A stretch of 45,572 nucleotides of DNA from assembly GCF_007625205.1 (NCBI RefSeq), contig NZ_VMNI01000018.1, positions 1 through 45,572 on the forward strand, in the 5' to 3' direction. A program made the position numbers and the translations under genes. The notes under the pieces are model-generated. The model saw nothing but the letters and a program-made list of their open reading frames with translations. It made no database searches and was not told where the DNA came from. This stretch comes from Denitromonas ohlonensis. GTDB lineage: Bacteria; Pseudomonadota; Gammaproteobacteria; Burkholderiales; Rhodocyclaceae. Each line of letters starts with the position of its first letter. Positions within the stretch are counted from its first letter, which is position 1. Shown in pieces: positions 37,267-44,540 of the stretch.

Positions 37267-38661
37267 ATGGAGCAATGGCGCAAGGCACTCGACGCGGTAC
37301 GCAGCGGCGAATCCAAGTACAAGGTGCTCGTCGAGGCGATCACACGGGACATCGACAGCGGCGTGCTCAAGGAAGGCGTGCGCCTGCCACCGCAACGCCA
37401 GGTCAGCCTGGCGGTGGGCATCAGCGTGCAGACCGTCACCAATGCCTACAAGGAGCTGGAGCAGCACGGCCTGATCCGCTGCGAGGTCGGGCGTGGCAGC
37501 TTCGTCGCCAAGCGCGTCACTGAAAAGGTCGCCACCTACATGCTCGACCGCGCCGAGCGCGCGCTGATCGACTTCTCCATCGTGCGCATCGTTCACACCG
37601 CCGAGCACGGCCGCCTGTGGCGCAAGGCCTGCGCCGATCTGGCCACCCAGGTCGACCAGCCATGGATGCGCGCCTACCGGCCGATCGCCGGCTTCGAATA
37701 CCACCGCGCGGCCGGCGTCGAGTGGATGGCCTCGCTGGGGCACGAGGCCCGCGTCGAAACCACGCTGATCACCAACGGTGCCTCGCACGCCATCTTTCTC
37801 GCGCTCGCCTCGCTGGTCAGCCCCGGCGACGTGGTGCTGAGCGAGAACATCACCGACCACGGCGTGATCGGCACCGCGCAGGTGCTCGGCTTCACGCTCA
37901 AGGGCCTCGATACCGACGAATACGGCATCCAGCCCGACCACTTCGAAGAGATGTGCGCCAACGAACGTGTCACCGCACTGGTCACCACGCCCAACCTGAA
38001 CAACCCCACCTCCTCGATCATGCCGGATGCACGGCGGCGTGCGATCGCCCGCATCGCCAACCGCTACGGGGTGTATGTGATCGAGGATGACGTCTTCGGC
38101 CCGCTGCTGTCCAGGCGAACACAACCGATCGCCAACCATATCCCCGATCTCGGCTTCTATTGCACCAGCCTGACCAAATCGGTGCTCACCGGCCTGCGCA
38201 CCGGCTATCTGAGCATGCCGAAGAAGATGGCCCTGCGCGTCGAGAGCATCCTGCGCGTCAACTGCTGGATGGCCACGCCGCTAATGGCCGAAATTGCCAC
38301 CCGCTGGATCGCCGACGGCACTGCCAATCACCTCATCGAGATCCAGCGCGAGCGCCTCGGCCGCCGACACGACATGGTGCTCGAAGTGCTGGGCGACTAC
38401 CGCCTCGGCAGCCATCCGGAATCCCTCTCGGCGTGGCTGCGCATTCCCCAGCACTGGCGGCTCGACGCGCTCGCACAGCAACTGCGCAACAGCCATATCG
38501 CGGTCACCCTGCCCGACCCCTTCCTCGTCCTTGGCACCCCGCGACCCGACGCGATCCGCATCTGCCTGGGCGCCGAAGGCAGCGACGTGCGCATGCATTC
38601 GGCCCTGTCCACCCTGCGCAGCGTGTTTCAGCAATACCCCCACGTCCACGCCACGCTCTGA
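37267..38661 (+). CDS. enuR: EnuR, MocR-type transcriptional regulator of ectoine use
   Basis: 464 residues with two domains. Residues about 12-85 are a GntR-type winged helix (LKEGVRLPPQRQVSLAVGIS, then VQTVTNAYKELEQHGLI). Residues about 110-464 are an aminotransferase fold: ITNGASHAIFLALASLVSPG, NLNNPTSSIMPDARRRA, and the PLP lysine in YCTSLTKSVLTGLRTGYLSM. EnuR holds PLP and senses ectoine-derived compounds such as N-acetyl-diaminobutyrate and diaminobutyrate, lifting repression of uptake and catabolism genes. Here it lies between eutB and eutC rather than at the cluster head. GGGAG lies before the ATG. The shared motifs at 33166, 33345 and 38699 are its likely targets. Confidence 0.9.
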   Translation: MEQWRKALDAVRSGESKYKVLVEAITRDIDSGVLKEGVRLPPQRQVSLAVGISVQTVTNAYKELEQHGLIRCEVGRGSFVAKRVTEKVATYMLDRAERALIDFSIVRIVHTAEHGRLWRKACADLATQVDQPWMRAYRPIAGFEYHRAAGVEWMASLGHEARVETTLITNGASHAIFLALASLVSPGDVVLSENITDHGVIGTAQVLGFTLKGLDTDEYGIQPDHFEEMCANERVTALVTTPNLNNPTSSIMPDARRRAIARIANRYGVYVIEDDVFGPLLSRRTQPIANHIPDLGFYCTSLTKSVLTGLRTGYLSMPKKMALRVESILRVNCWMATPLMAEIATRWIADGTANHLIEIQRERLGRRHDMVLEVLGDYRLGSHPESLSAWLRIPQHWRLDALAQQLRNSHIAVTLPDPFLVLGTPRPDAIRICLGAEGSDVRMHSALSTLRSVFQQYPHVHATL

Positions 38662-38698
38662 GCGCGCCCATGCGGCACCCCGCACCAATATCCGCGGC

Positions 38699-38720
38699 AA
38701 TGCACTAGGACAAAAGAAAG
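38699..38720 (+). promoter_or_regulatory. Candidate EnuR operator upstream of eutC
   Basis: AATGCACTAGGACAA followed by AAGAAAG matches the uehA-side copy at 19 of 22 positions. It lies 76 bases before the eutC start in the 134-base gap after enuR, so eutC-doeA1-doeA2-doeB may have their own promoter under EnuR. A sigma-70 pair was not clear. Confidence 0.65.
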
Positions 38721-38753
38721 CCAAATTCCACGCCCTACACTTGATTGCAATGA

Positions 38754-38773
38754 CCTGAACCCGTTCGTTCAGG
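38754..38773 (+). other. Hairpin in the eutC leader
   Basis: CCTGAAC (38754-38760) and GTTCAGG (38767-38773) form a 7-bp stem with a 6-base loop, 22 bases before the eutC ATG and 7 bases before the GAGGG ribosome site. There is no T-run. It may shape the mRNA leader or be a protein site. Confidence 0.4.
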
Positions 38774-38795
38774 CCTGCAACGCAAAGAGGGCGGT

Positions 38796-39785
38796 ATGTC
38801 GAATGTCATTTTGCTGAACGAGAAGGACCTGCGCGCCAGCGTCACGCTGGATCTGGCGGCCATCGACTGCATCGAGCAGGCCTTCCGCATCCTCGCCACC
38901 GAGGATGTGATCATGCCGCCGATCCTGCGTCTGGACATCCATGCGTACAACGGCGAGGTGGACGTCAAGACGGCCTACCTGCCGGGCCTCGACAGCTTCG
39001 CCATCAAGGTCAGCCCCGGCTTCTTCGACAACCCGAAACTCGGCCTGCCGAGCCTCAACGGCATGATGATGTTGTGGTCGGCCCGCACCGGCATCCTCGA
39101 AGCGCTGCTGCTCGACAACGGCTACCTCACCGCCGTGCGCACCGCCGCCGCCGGCGCTGTCGCCGCGCGCTGGCTGGCCCGCGAGGACGCCCATCGCGCC
39201 GCCGTCATCGGTGCCGGCGAGCAGGCCCGGCTGCAACTGAAGGCGCTGACGCTGGTGCGCAAGATCACCTCGGCCACCGTCTGGGCACCGCACAGTGACG
39301 CCGCGCAGCGTTTTGCCGACAACATCGGGCGCGAACTGGGCATTGCCATCACCCCGTGCACCGATATCGATCACGCCATGGCCGAGGCCGATGTCGCCAT
39401 CACCACCACGCCGAGCCGCGAGCCACTGATCCAGGCCCGCCACCTGCGCCCCGGCCTGCACATCACCGCCATGGGCTCGGACGCCGAACACAAGAACGAG
39501 ATCGCCCCCGACGCGCTGGCCGCCTGCACTTATGTGTGCGACCGGGTGAGCCAGGTCCGCGTGCTCGGCGAACTGCATCACGCCATCGACGCCGGCACGG
39601 TCGCCGCCGACGCGCAACCGGCCGAACTCGGTCAGGTCATCGCCGCGCAGCGCCCGGGTCGCACGCGTGCCGACGAGGTCACCCTGTGCGACCTGACCGG
39701 CACCGGCGCACAAGACACCGCCATTGCCAACTTCACCTACGCACGCGCCATCGAGCGCGGCCTGGGTCTGTCATTCGCGTCCTGA
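38796..39785 (+). CDS. eutC: Ectoine utilization protein EutC (ornithine cyclodeaminase/mu-crystallin family)
   Basis: 329 residues with GAGGG before the ATG. It opens MSNVILLNEKDLRASVTLDL. The family core is visible: VKVSPGFFDNPKLGLPSLNG, LDNGYLTAVRTAAAGAVAAR, and the Rossmann motif RAAVIGAGEQARLQLKALTL, then ITAMGSDAEHKNEIAPDAL. These NAD(P)-dependent enzymes act on cyclic or amino-acid substrates. EutC works with EutA and EutB in hydroxyectoine breakdown; its exact step is not settled. It starts a likely second transcription unit (eutC-doeA1-doeA2-doeB). Confidence 0.88.
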   Translation: MSNVILLNEKDLRASVTLDLAAIDCIEQAFRILATEDVIMPPILRLDIHAYNGEVDVKTAYLPGLDSFAIKVSPGFFDNPKLGLPSLNGMMMLWSARTGILEALLLDNGYLTAVRTAAAGAVAARWLAREDAHRAAVIGAGEQARLQLKALTLVRKITSATVWAPHSDAAQRFADNIGRELGIAITPCTDIDHAMAEADVAITTTPSREPLIQARHLRPGLHITAMGSDAEHKNEIAPDALAACTYVCDRVSQVRVLGELHHAIDAGTVAADAQPAELGQVIAAQRPGRTRADEVTLCDLTGTGAQDTAIANFTYARAIERGLGLSFAS

Positions 39786-39794
39786 GCCCGGCAC

Positions 39795-40982
39795 ATGACA
39801 CACGCCCTCCGCCTCCCCTTTGAGCGCAGCGAGTACGCCCAGCGCCTGGCCAAGACCCGTGCCGCCATGGCAAAAAAGGGCGTGGACCTGCTGATCGTCA
39901 CCGACCCGGCCAACATGCACTGGCTCACCGGCTACGACGGCTGGTCCTTCTATGTGCACCAGTGCGTGCTGCTCGGGCTGGACGGCGAGCCGGTGTGGTT
40001 CGGCCGCGGCCAGGACACCAACGGCGCCCGCCTCACCACCTGGCTCGCGCCCGACAACAGGGTCGGCTACCCCGATATCTACGTGCAGTCCACCGAACGC
40101 CACCCCATGGACTACCTGTCCACCGAGGTGATTACCGCGCGCGGCTGGCACACCAAGCGCATCGGCGTGGAGATGGACAACTACTACTTCAGCGCCGCCG
40201 CCTTCGCCTCGCTGCAAAAGCATCTGCCGCAGGCCACGTTCGTCGACACCAACGCCCTGGTGAACTGGCAGCGCGCGGTCAAGTCGCCGCAGGAGATCGC
40301 CTACATGCGCATCGCCGCGCGCATCGTCGAGAAGATGCACGAGAAGATCGTCGAGGTCATCGAGCCGGGCATGCGCAAGAACGAACTGGTCGCCCAGATC
40401 TACTCGACCGCCATCCTCGGCGCCGAGGGCCACGGCGGTGATTACCCCTCGATCGTGCCGATGCTGCCCACCGGCGCCGACGCCGCCGCCCCGCACCTGA
40501 CCTGGGACGACTCGCCCATGCCGGCCGACTCGGGCACCTTCTTCGAGATCACCGGCTGCTACCGGCGCTATCACTGCCCGCAGTCGCGCACGGTGTATCT
40601 GGGCCGCCCGCCGAAGCACTTCATCGAGGCCGAAAAAGCCATCATCGAAGGCATCGAGGCCGGCCTCGACGCGGCCAAACCCGGCAACACCTGCGAGCAC
40701 ATCGCCAACGCCTTCTTCGCCGTGCTCAAGCGCTACGGCATCGACAAGAGCAGCCGCTGCGGCTACCCCATCGGCGCCAGCTACCCGCCCGACTGGGGCG
40801 AGCGCACGATGAGCCTGCGCCCCGGCGACCAGACCGTGCTCGAGCCCGGCATGACCTTCCACTTCATGCCCGGCCTGTGGCAAGACGACTGGGGCCTGGA
40901 GATCACCGAAAGCATCCTCATCACCGACACCGGCGTCGAGCCCCTGTGCACCACGCCACGCAAACTGTTCGTCAAGCCCTGA
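39795..40982 (+). CDS. doeA: Ectoine hydrolase, first of two tandem copies (DoeA/EutD)
   Basis: 395 residues, M24/creatinase-prolidase family. An N-terminal domain (1-150) holds LLIVTDPANMHWLTGYDGWS and is followed by the pita-bread domain with GAEGHGGDYPSIVPMLPTGA, ITGCYRRYHCPQSRTVYLGR and the late MTFHFMPGLWQDDWGLEITE. Some of the usual metal ligands of prolidases are replaced, as in DoeA. DoeA opens the ectoine ring to give mainly N-alpha-acetyl-2,4-diaminobutyrate. It lies 9 bases after eutC. The second copy follows 47 bases later; the two differ at roughly 25 positions in the first 98 residues but at only 3 later ones (Leu/Met in YSTAI-x-GAEG, Gln/Thr in GD-x-TVLEPG, and the last residue). 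Confidence 0.9.
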   Translation: MTHALRLPFERSEYAQRLAKTRAAMAKKGVDLLIVTDPANMHWLTGYDGWSFYVHQCVLLGLDGEPVWFGRGQDTNGARLTTWLAPDNRVGYPDIYVQSTERHPMDYLSTEVITARGWHTKRIGVEMDNYYFSAAAFASLQKHLPQATFVDTNALVNWQRAVKSPQEIAYMRIAARIVEKMHEKIVEVIEPGMRKNELVAQIYSTAILGAEGHGGDYPSIVPMLPTGADAAAPHLTWDDSPMPADSGTFFEITGCYRRYHCPQSRTVYLGRPPKHFIEAEKAIIEGIEAGLDAAKPGNTCEHIANAFFAVLKRYGIDKSSRCGYPIGASYPPDWGERTMSLRPGDQTVLEPGMTFHFMPGLWQDDWGLEITESILITDTGVEPLCTTPRKLFVKP

Positions 40983-41029
40983 TCGCGGGCGGACGGATCG
41001 AACCACCCCGATCAAGGGAGACAAACGAG

Positions 41030-42217
41030 ATGACCACTGAAGTCAAACTGCCCTTCACACGCAGCGAGTACGCCCAGCGCCTGGCCAAGACCCGCGCCGC
41101 CATGGCCCAGCGCGGCGTCGACCTGCTGATCGTCACCGACCCGGCCAACATGAACTGGCTGACCGGATACGACGGCTGGTCCTTCTATGTGCACCAGTGC
41201 GTGCTGGTCGCGCTGGAGGGCGAGCCGTTGTGGTTCGGCCGCGGCATGGACGGCAACGGCGCGGCGCGCACCGCCTACATCGCGCCCGAGAGCATCATCC
41301 GCTACCCGGACCACTATGTGATGTCCACCGAACGCCACCCGATGGACTACCTGTCCACCGAGGTGATTACCGCGCGCGGCTGGCACACCAAGCGCATCGG
41401 CGTGGAGATGGACAACTACTACTTCAGCGCGGCCGCCTTCGCCTCGCTGCAAAAGCACTTGCCGCAGGCCACGTTCGTCGACACCAACGCCCTGGTGAAC
41501 TGGCAGCGCGCGGTCAAGTCGCCGCAGGAGATCGCCTACATGCGCATCGCCGCGCGCATCGTCGAGAAGATGCACGAGAAGATCGTCGAAGTGATCGAGC
41601 CGGGCATGCGCAAGAACGAGCTGGTGGCGCAGATCTATTCGACCGCCATCATGGGCGCCGAAGGCCACGGCGGGGACTACCCGTCGATCGTGCCGATGCT
41701 GCCCACCGGCGCCGACGCCGCCGCCCCGCACCTGACCTGGGACGATTCGCCCATGCCGGCCGACTCGGGCACCTTCTTCGAGATCACCGGCTGCTACCGG
41801 CGCTATCACTGCCCGCAGTCGCGCACGGTGTACCTGGGCCGCCCGCCGAAGCATTTCATCGAGGCCGAAAAAGCGATCATCGAAGGCATCGAGGCCGGCC
41901 TCGATGCGGCCAAACCCGGCAACACCTGCGAGCACATCGCCAACGCCTTCTTCGCCGTGCTCAAGCGCTACGGCATCGACAAATCCAGCCGCTGCGGCTA
42001 CCCCATCGGCGCGAGCTACCCGCCCGACTGGGGCGAGCGAACCATGAGCCTGCGCCCCGGCGACACCACCGTGCTCGAGCCCGGCATGACCTTCCACTTC
42101 ATGCCCGGCCTGTGGCAAGACGACTGGGGCCTGGAGATCACCGAAAGCATCCTCATCACCGACACCGGCGTCGAGCCCCTGTGCACGACGCCGCGCAAAC
42201 TGTTCGTCAAGGAGTGA
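41030..42217 (+). CDS. doeA: Ectoine hydrolase, second tandem copy (DoeA/EutD)
   Basis: 395 residues from ATG 41030, with AAGGGAG upstream; a longer frame only reads back into copy 1. Domains are as in copy 1, nearly identical from residue 99 on, including most synonymous positions. The block about 73-98 is divergent (here MDGNGAARTAYIAPESIIRY, in copy 1 QDTNGARLTTWLAPDNRVGY). This part belongs to the N-terminal domain, which in DoeA helps close the active site, so the two copies may prefer different substrates such as ectoine and 5-hydroxyectoine. A repeat of this size is likely to recombine. doeB follows 5 bases later. Confidence 0.9.
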   Translation: MTTEVKLPFTRSEYAQRLAKTRAAMAQRGVDLLIVTDPANMNWLTGYDGWSFYVHQCVLVALEGEPLWFGRGMDGNGAARTAYIAPESIIRYPDHYVMSTERHPMDYLSTEVITARGWHTKRIGVEMDNYYFSAAAFASLQKHLPQATFVDTNALVNWQRAVKSPQEIAYMRIAARIVEKMHEKIVEVIEPGMRKNELVAQIYSTAIMGAEGHGGDYPSIVPMLPTGADAAAPHLTWDDSPMPADSGTFFEITGCYRRYHCPQSRTVYLGRPPKHFIEAEKAIIEGIEAGLDAAKPGNTCEHIANAFFAVLKRYGIDKSSRCGYPIGASYPPDWGERTMSLRPGDTTVLEPGMTFHFMPGLWQDDWGLEITESILITDTGVEPLCTTPRKLFVKE

Positions 42218-42222
42218 GTGTC

Positions 42223-43215
42223 ATGAAACCCTCACCAATCAGCCCGACCGTCGACTTCGACCGCGACGGCGTGCAGCACGGCTTTCTCAAGCTGCCCTAT
42301 TCGCGCGATGCCGCCGCCTGGGGGGCGGTGATGATTCCGGTCACCGTGGTGCGCAACGGCAGCGGCCCCACCGCGCTGCTCACCGGCGCCAACCATGGCG
42401 ACGAGTACGAAGGCGCGGTGGCGCTGCGCAAGCTCACCGACACGCTCACGCCCGAGCAGGTGCGCGGCCGCGTGATCATCGTGCCCTTTCTCAACTTTCC
42501 GGCCTTTCGCGCCGGCACGCGCACCTCGCCGATCGACAAGGGCAACCTCAACCGCAGTTTTCCCGGCAAGCCCGACGGCACGGTGACCGAGAAGATTGCC
42601 GACTACATCCAGCGCCACCTGCTGCCGCTGGCCGACTATGTGCTGGACATCCATTCCGGCGGCAAGACGCTCGACTTCCTGCCCTTCGCGGCGATCCATG
42701 TGCTCGACGACAAGGCACAGGAAGCGCGTTGCCAGATGGCCATGGATGCCTTCGGCGCGCCCTACTCAATGCACATGCTCGAACTCGACAGCGTCGGCAT
42801 GTTCGACACCGCGGCCGAAGAGGCCGGCAAGGTGTTCGTCTCCACCGAGCTCGGTGGCGGCGGCACGGCGACCGCCAGGAGCATCGCCATCGCCGAGCGC
42901 GGCGTGCGCGACTTCCTGATCCACTGCGGCATCTGCCAGGGCGAGGCCTCGCAGCGTCAATCGATCAAGCTCGACATGCCCGACGGCGACTGCTACGTCG
43001 CCTCGACGCACGACGGCCTGCTCGAGATGTGCGTCGACCTCGGTGATCCGGTGAACACCGGCGATGTGGTCGGCCGGGTGTATGACGTGACGCGCACCGG
43101 CAGCGCACCGGTCGAGTATCGCGCCGCACGCGGCGGCATTCTCGCGGCACGGCACTTCCCCGGCCTCATCAGCGTCGGCGACACCCTCGCGGTAATCGCC
43201 GACGTGGTCGGCTGA
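42223..43215 (+). CDS. doeB: N-acetyl-2,4-diaminobutyrate deacetylase (DoeB/EutE)
   Basis: 330 residues from ATG 42223, with AAGGAG in the end of doeA2. It belongs to the succinylglutamate desuccinylase/aspartoacylase (M14-like) zinc family: LLTGANHGDEYEGAVALRKL provides the His and Glu ligands and LDIHSGGKTLDFLP the second His. Other marks are NRSFPGKPDGTVTEKIADY and the late VSTELGGGGTATARSIAI. It removes the acetyl group from the DoeA product, giving L-2,4-diaminobutyrate and acetate. The usual next genes doeD and doeC are not present here. Confidence 0.92.
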   Translation: MKPSPISPTVDFDRDGVQHGFLKLPYSRDAAAWGAVMIPVTVVRNGSGPTALLTGANHGDEYEGAVALRKLTDTLTPEQVRGRVIIVPFLNFPAFRAGTRTSPIDKGNLNRSFPGKPDGTVTEKIADYIQRHLLPLADYVLDIHSGGKTLDFLPFAAIHVLDDKAQEARCQMAMDAFGAPYSMHMLELDSVGMFDTAAEEAGKVFVSTELGGGGTATARSIAIAERGVRDFLIHCGICQGEASQRQSIKLDMPDGDCYVASTHDGLLEMCVDLGDPVNTGDVVGRVYDVTRTGSAPVEYRAARGGILAARHFPGLISVGDTLAVIADVVG

Positions 43216-43292
43216 CCCCGACCCCCAATTCATATTCAACACCGTCCGAACGGCACCGGCCGGGACGCACATCCGACCAAGGAGAGACTGCA

Positions 43293-44474
43293 ATGAACGA
43301 CTACGAAAACCACACCGGAACGGCATCGGTCTGGGCCGGCGAAGAACACCTGTTCGCCGAGAACGCCATCTGCCTGCCCGTCTACAATTCCGTCACCTTC
43401 GGCTATGACGACATGGACGAATGGCACCAGGTCGGCATGGGCAAGAAGAAAGGCCACATCTACTCGCGCAACACCAACCCCACGGTGCGCCCGCTCGAAG
43501 AGAAGATCCGCCTCATGGACGGCGGCGAAGAAGCCACCAGCTTCTCCACCGGCATGGCCGCCATCAGCAACACGCTGTTCACCCTGCTCGGCCCGGGCGA
43601 CCGCGTGGTGGCGATCAAGGACACCTACGGCGGCTCGAACAAGATCTTCATCAAGTTCCTGCCGCAGATGAAGGTCGACGTATGCATGGTCGACACCAGC
43701 GATTTCGACGCCATCGAGCGCGAGGTCAAGAAGGGCTGCAAGGTGCTCTACCTCGAGACGCCGACCAACCCCACGCTGAAGATCGTCGACATCGAGCGCC
43801 TCGCCAAGGTGGCGCACGAACACGGCGCCATCGTGGTGGTCGACAACACCTTCGCCACGCCGATCAACCAGCGCCCGATCAGCCTCGGTGCCGACGTCGT
43901 CGTGTATAGCGCCACCAAATACCTCAACGGCCACTCGGACGTGATGGGCGGCCTGGCCGTCGGCAAGAAGGCACTGATCGACCAGATCTTCCACTACCGC
44001 GAGATCACCGGCGCCACCCTGCATCCGCAGTCGGCCTACATGATCCTGCGCGGCATGAAGACGCTGGAGCTGCGCATCGCGCGCCACAACGAAAACGCCA
44101 TGAAGGTCGCCACCTTCCTGTCGCAGCACCCGAAGGTCGACCAGGTCTTCTACCCCGGCCTGGAAACGCACCTGAACCACGCCATCGCGAAGAAACAGAT
44201 GCGCGGCTTCGGCGGCATGCTCAGCTTCTCGCTCAAGGGCGGCTTCGAGAACGTGGTGACCGTGCTGGAGAACCTCAAGTACGCTCACAAGGCGGCCAGC
44301 CTCGGTTCCGTCGGCACCCTCGTCGGCCCGCCGCGCACCACCAGCCACGTCGAGCTGACCGAGCAGGAACGCGCCAACGCCGGCATCCCCGAGAGCCTCA
44401 TCCGCTACTCGGCCGGCATCGAGAACGGCGACGACCTGGTGGCCGACCTGGAGCAGGCGCTGGCGAAAATCTGA
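43293..44474 (+). CDS. Trans-sulfuration family PLP enzyme (cystathionine gamma-synthase/lyase-like)
   Basis: 393 residues with AAGGAGAG before the ATG. Family marks: HIYSRNTNPTVRPLEEKIRL (Tyr and Arg that hold PLP phosphate from the neighbouring subunit), SFSTGMAAISNTLFTLLGPG, YLETPTNPTLKIVDIERLA, VVDNTFATPINQRPISLGAD, and the PLP lysine in VVYSATKYLNGHSDVMGG. The C-terminal part has VGTLVGPPRTTSHVELTEQE and IRYSAGIENGDDLVADL. Such enzymes do alpha,gamma-type eliminations or replacements on homoserine esters, cystathionine or methionine. No sulfur genes are near. It lies 77 bases after doeB in the same direction, so a role in gamma-elimination of diaminobutyrate is a reasonable but untested idea. 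Plain methionine gamma-lyase or CGS activity is the alternative. Confidence 0.8.
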   Translation: MNDYENHTGTASVWAGEEHLFAENAICLPVYNSVTFGYDDMDEWHQVGMGKKKGHIYSRNTNPTVRPLEEKIRLMDGGEEATSFSTGMAAISNTLFTLLGPGDRVVAIKDTYGGSNKIFIKFLPQMKVDVCMVDTSDFDAIEREVKKGCKVLYLETPTNPTLKIVDIERLAKVAHEHGAIVVVDNTFATPINQRPISLGADVVVYSATKYLNGHSDVMGGLAVGKKALIDQIFHYREITGATLHPQSAYMILRGMKTLELRIARHNENAMKVATFLSQHPKVDQVFYPGLETHLNHAIAKKQMRGFGGMLSFSLKGGFENVVTVLENLKYAHKAASLGSVGTLVGPPRTTSHVELTEQERANAGIPESLIRYSAGIENGDDLVADLEQALAKI

Positions 44475-44498
44475 TCCGCCGTCCCAACCATTCCGTCA

Positions 44499-44529
44499 CC
44501 CCTGCCCCGCCCGTGCGGCGTGGCAGGGG
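44499..44529 (+). other. Hairpin overlapping the ribosome site of the lipoyl-E3 gene
   Basis: CCCCTGCC (44499-44506) and GGCAGGGG (44522-44529) form a perfect 8-bp G+C stem. The 3' arm runs into the purine-rich GGGGGAGGAG that serves as ribosome site for the start at 44541. There is no T-run, so it is not a simple terminator. It may hide the ribosome site, or partly separate this gene from the upstream one. Confidence 0.5.
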
Positions 44530-44540
44530 GAGGAGCCCGC

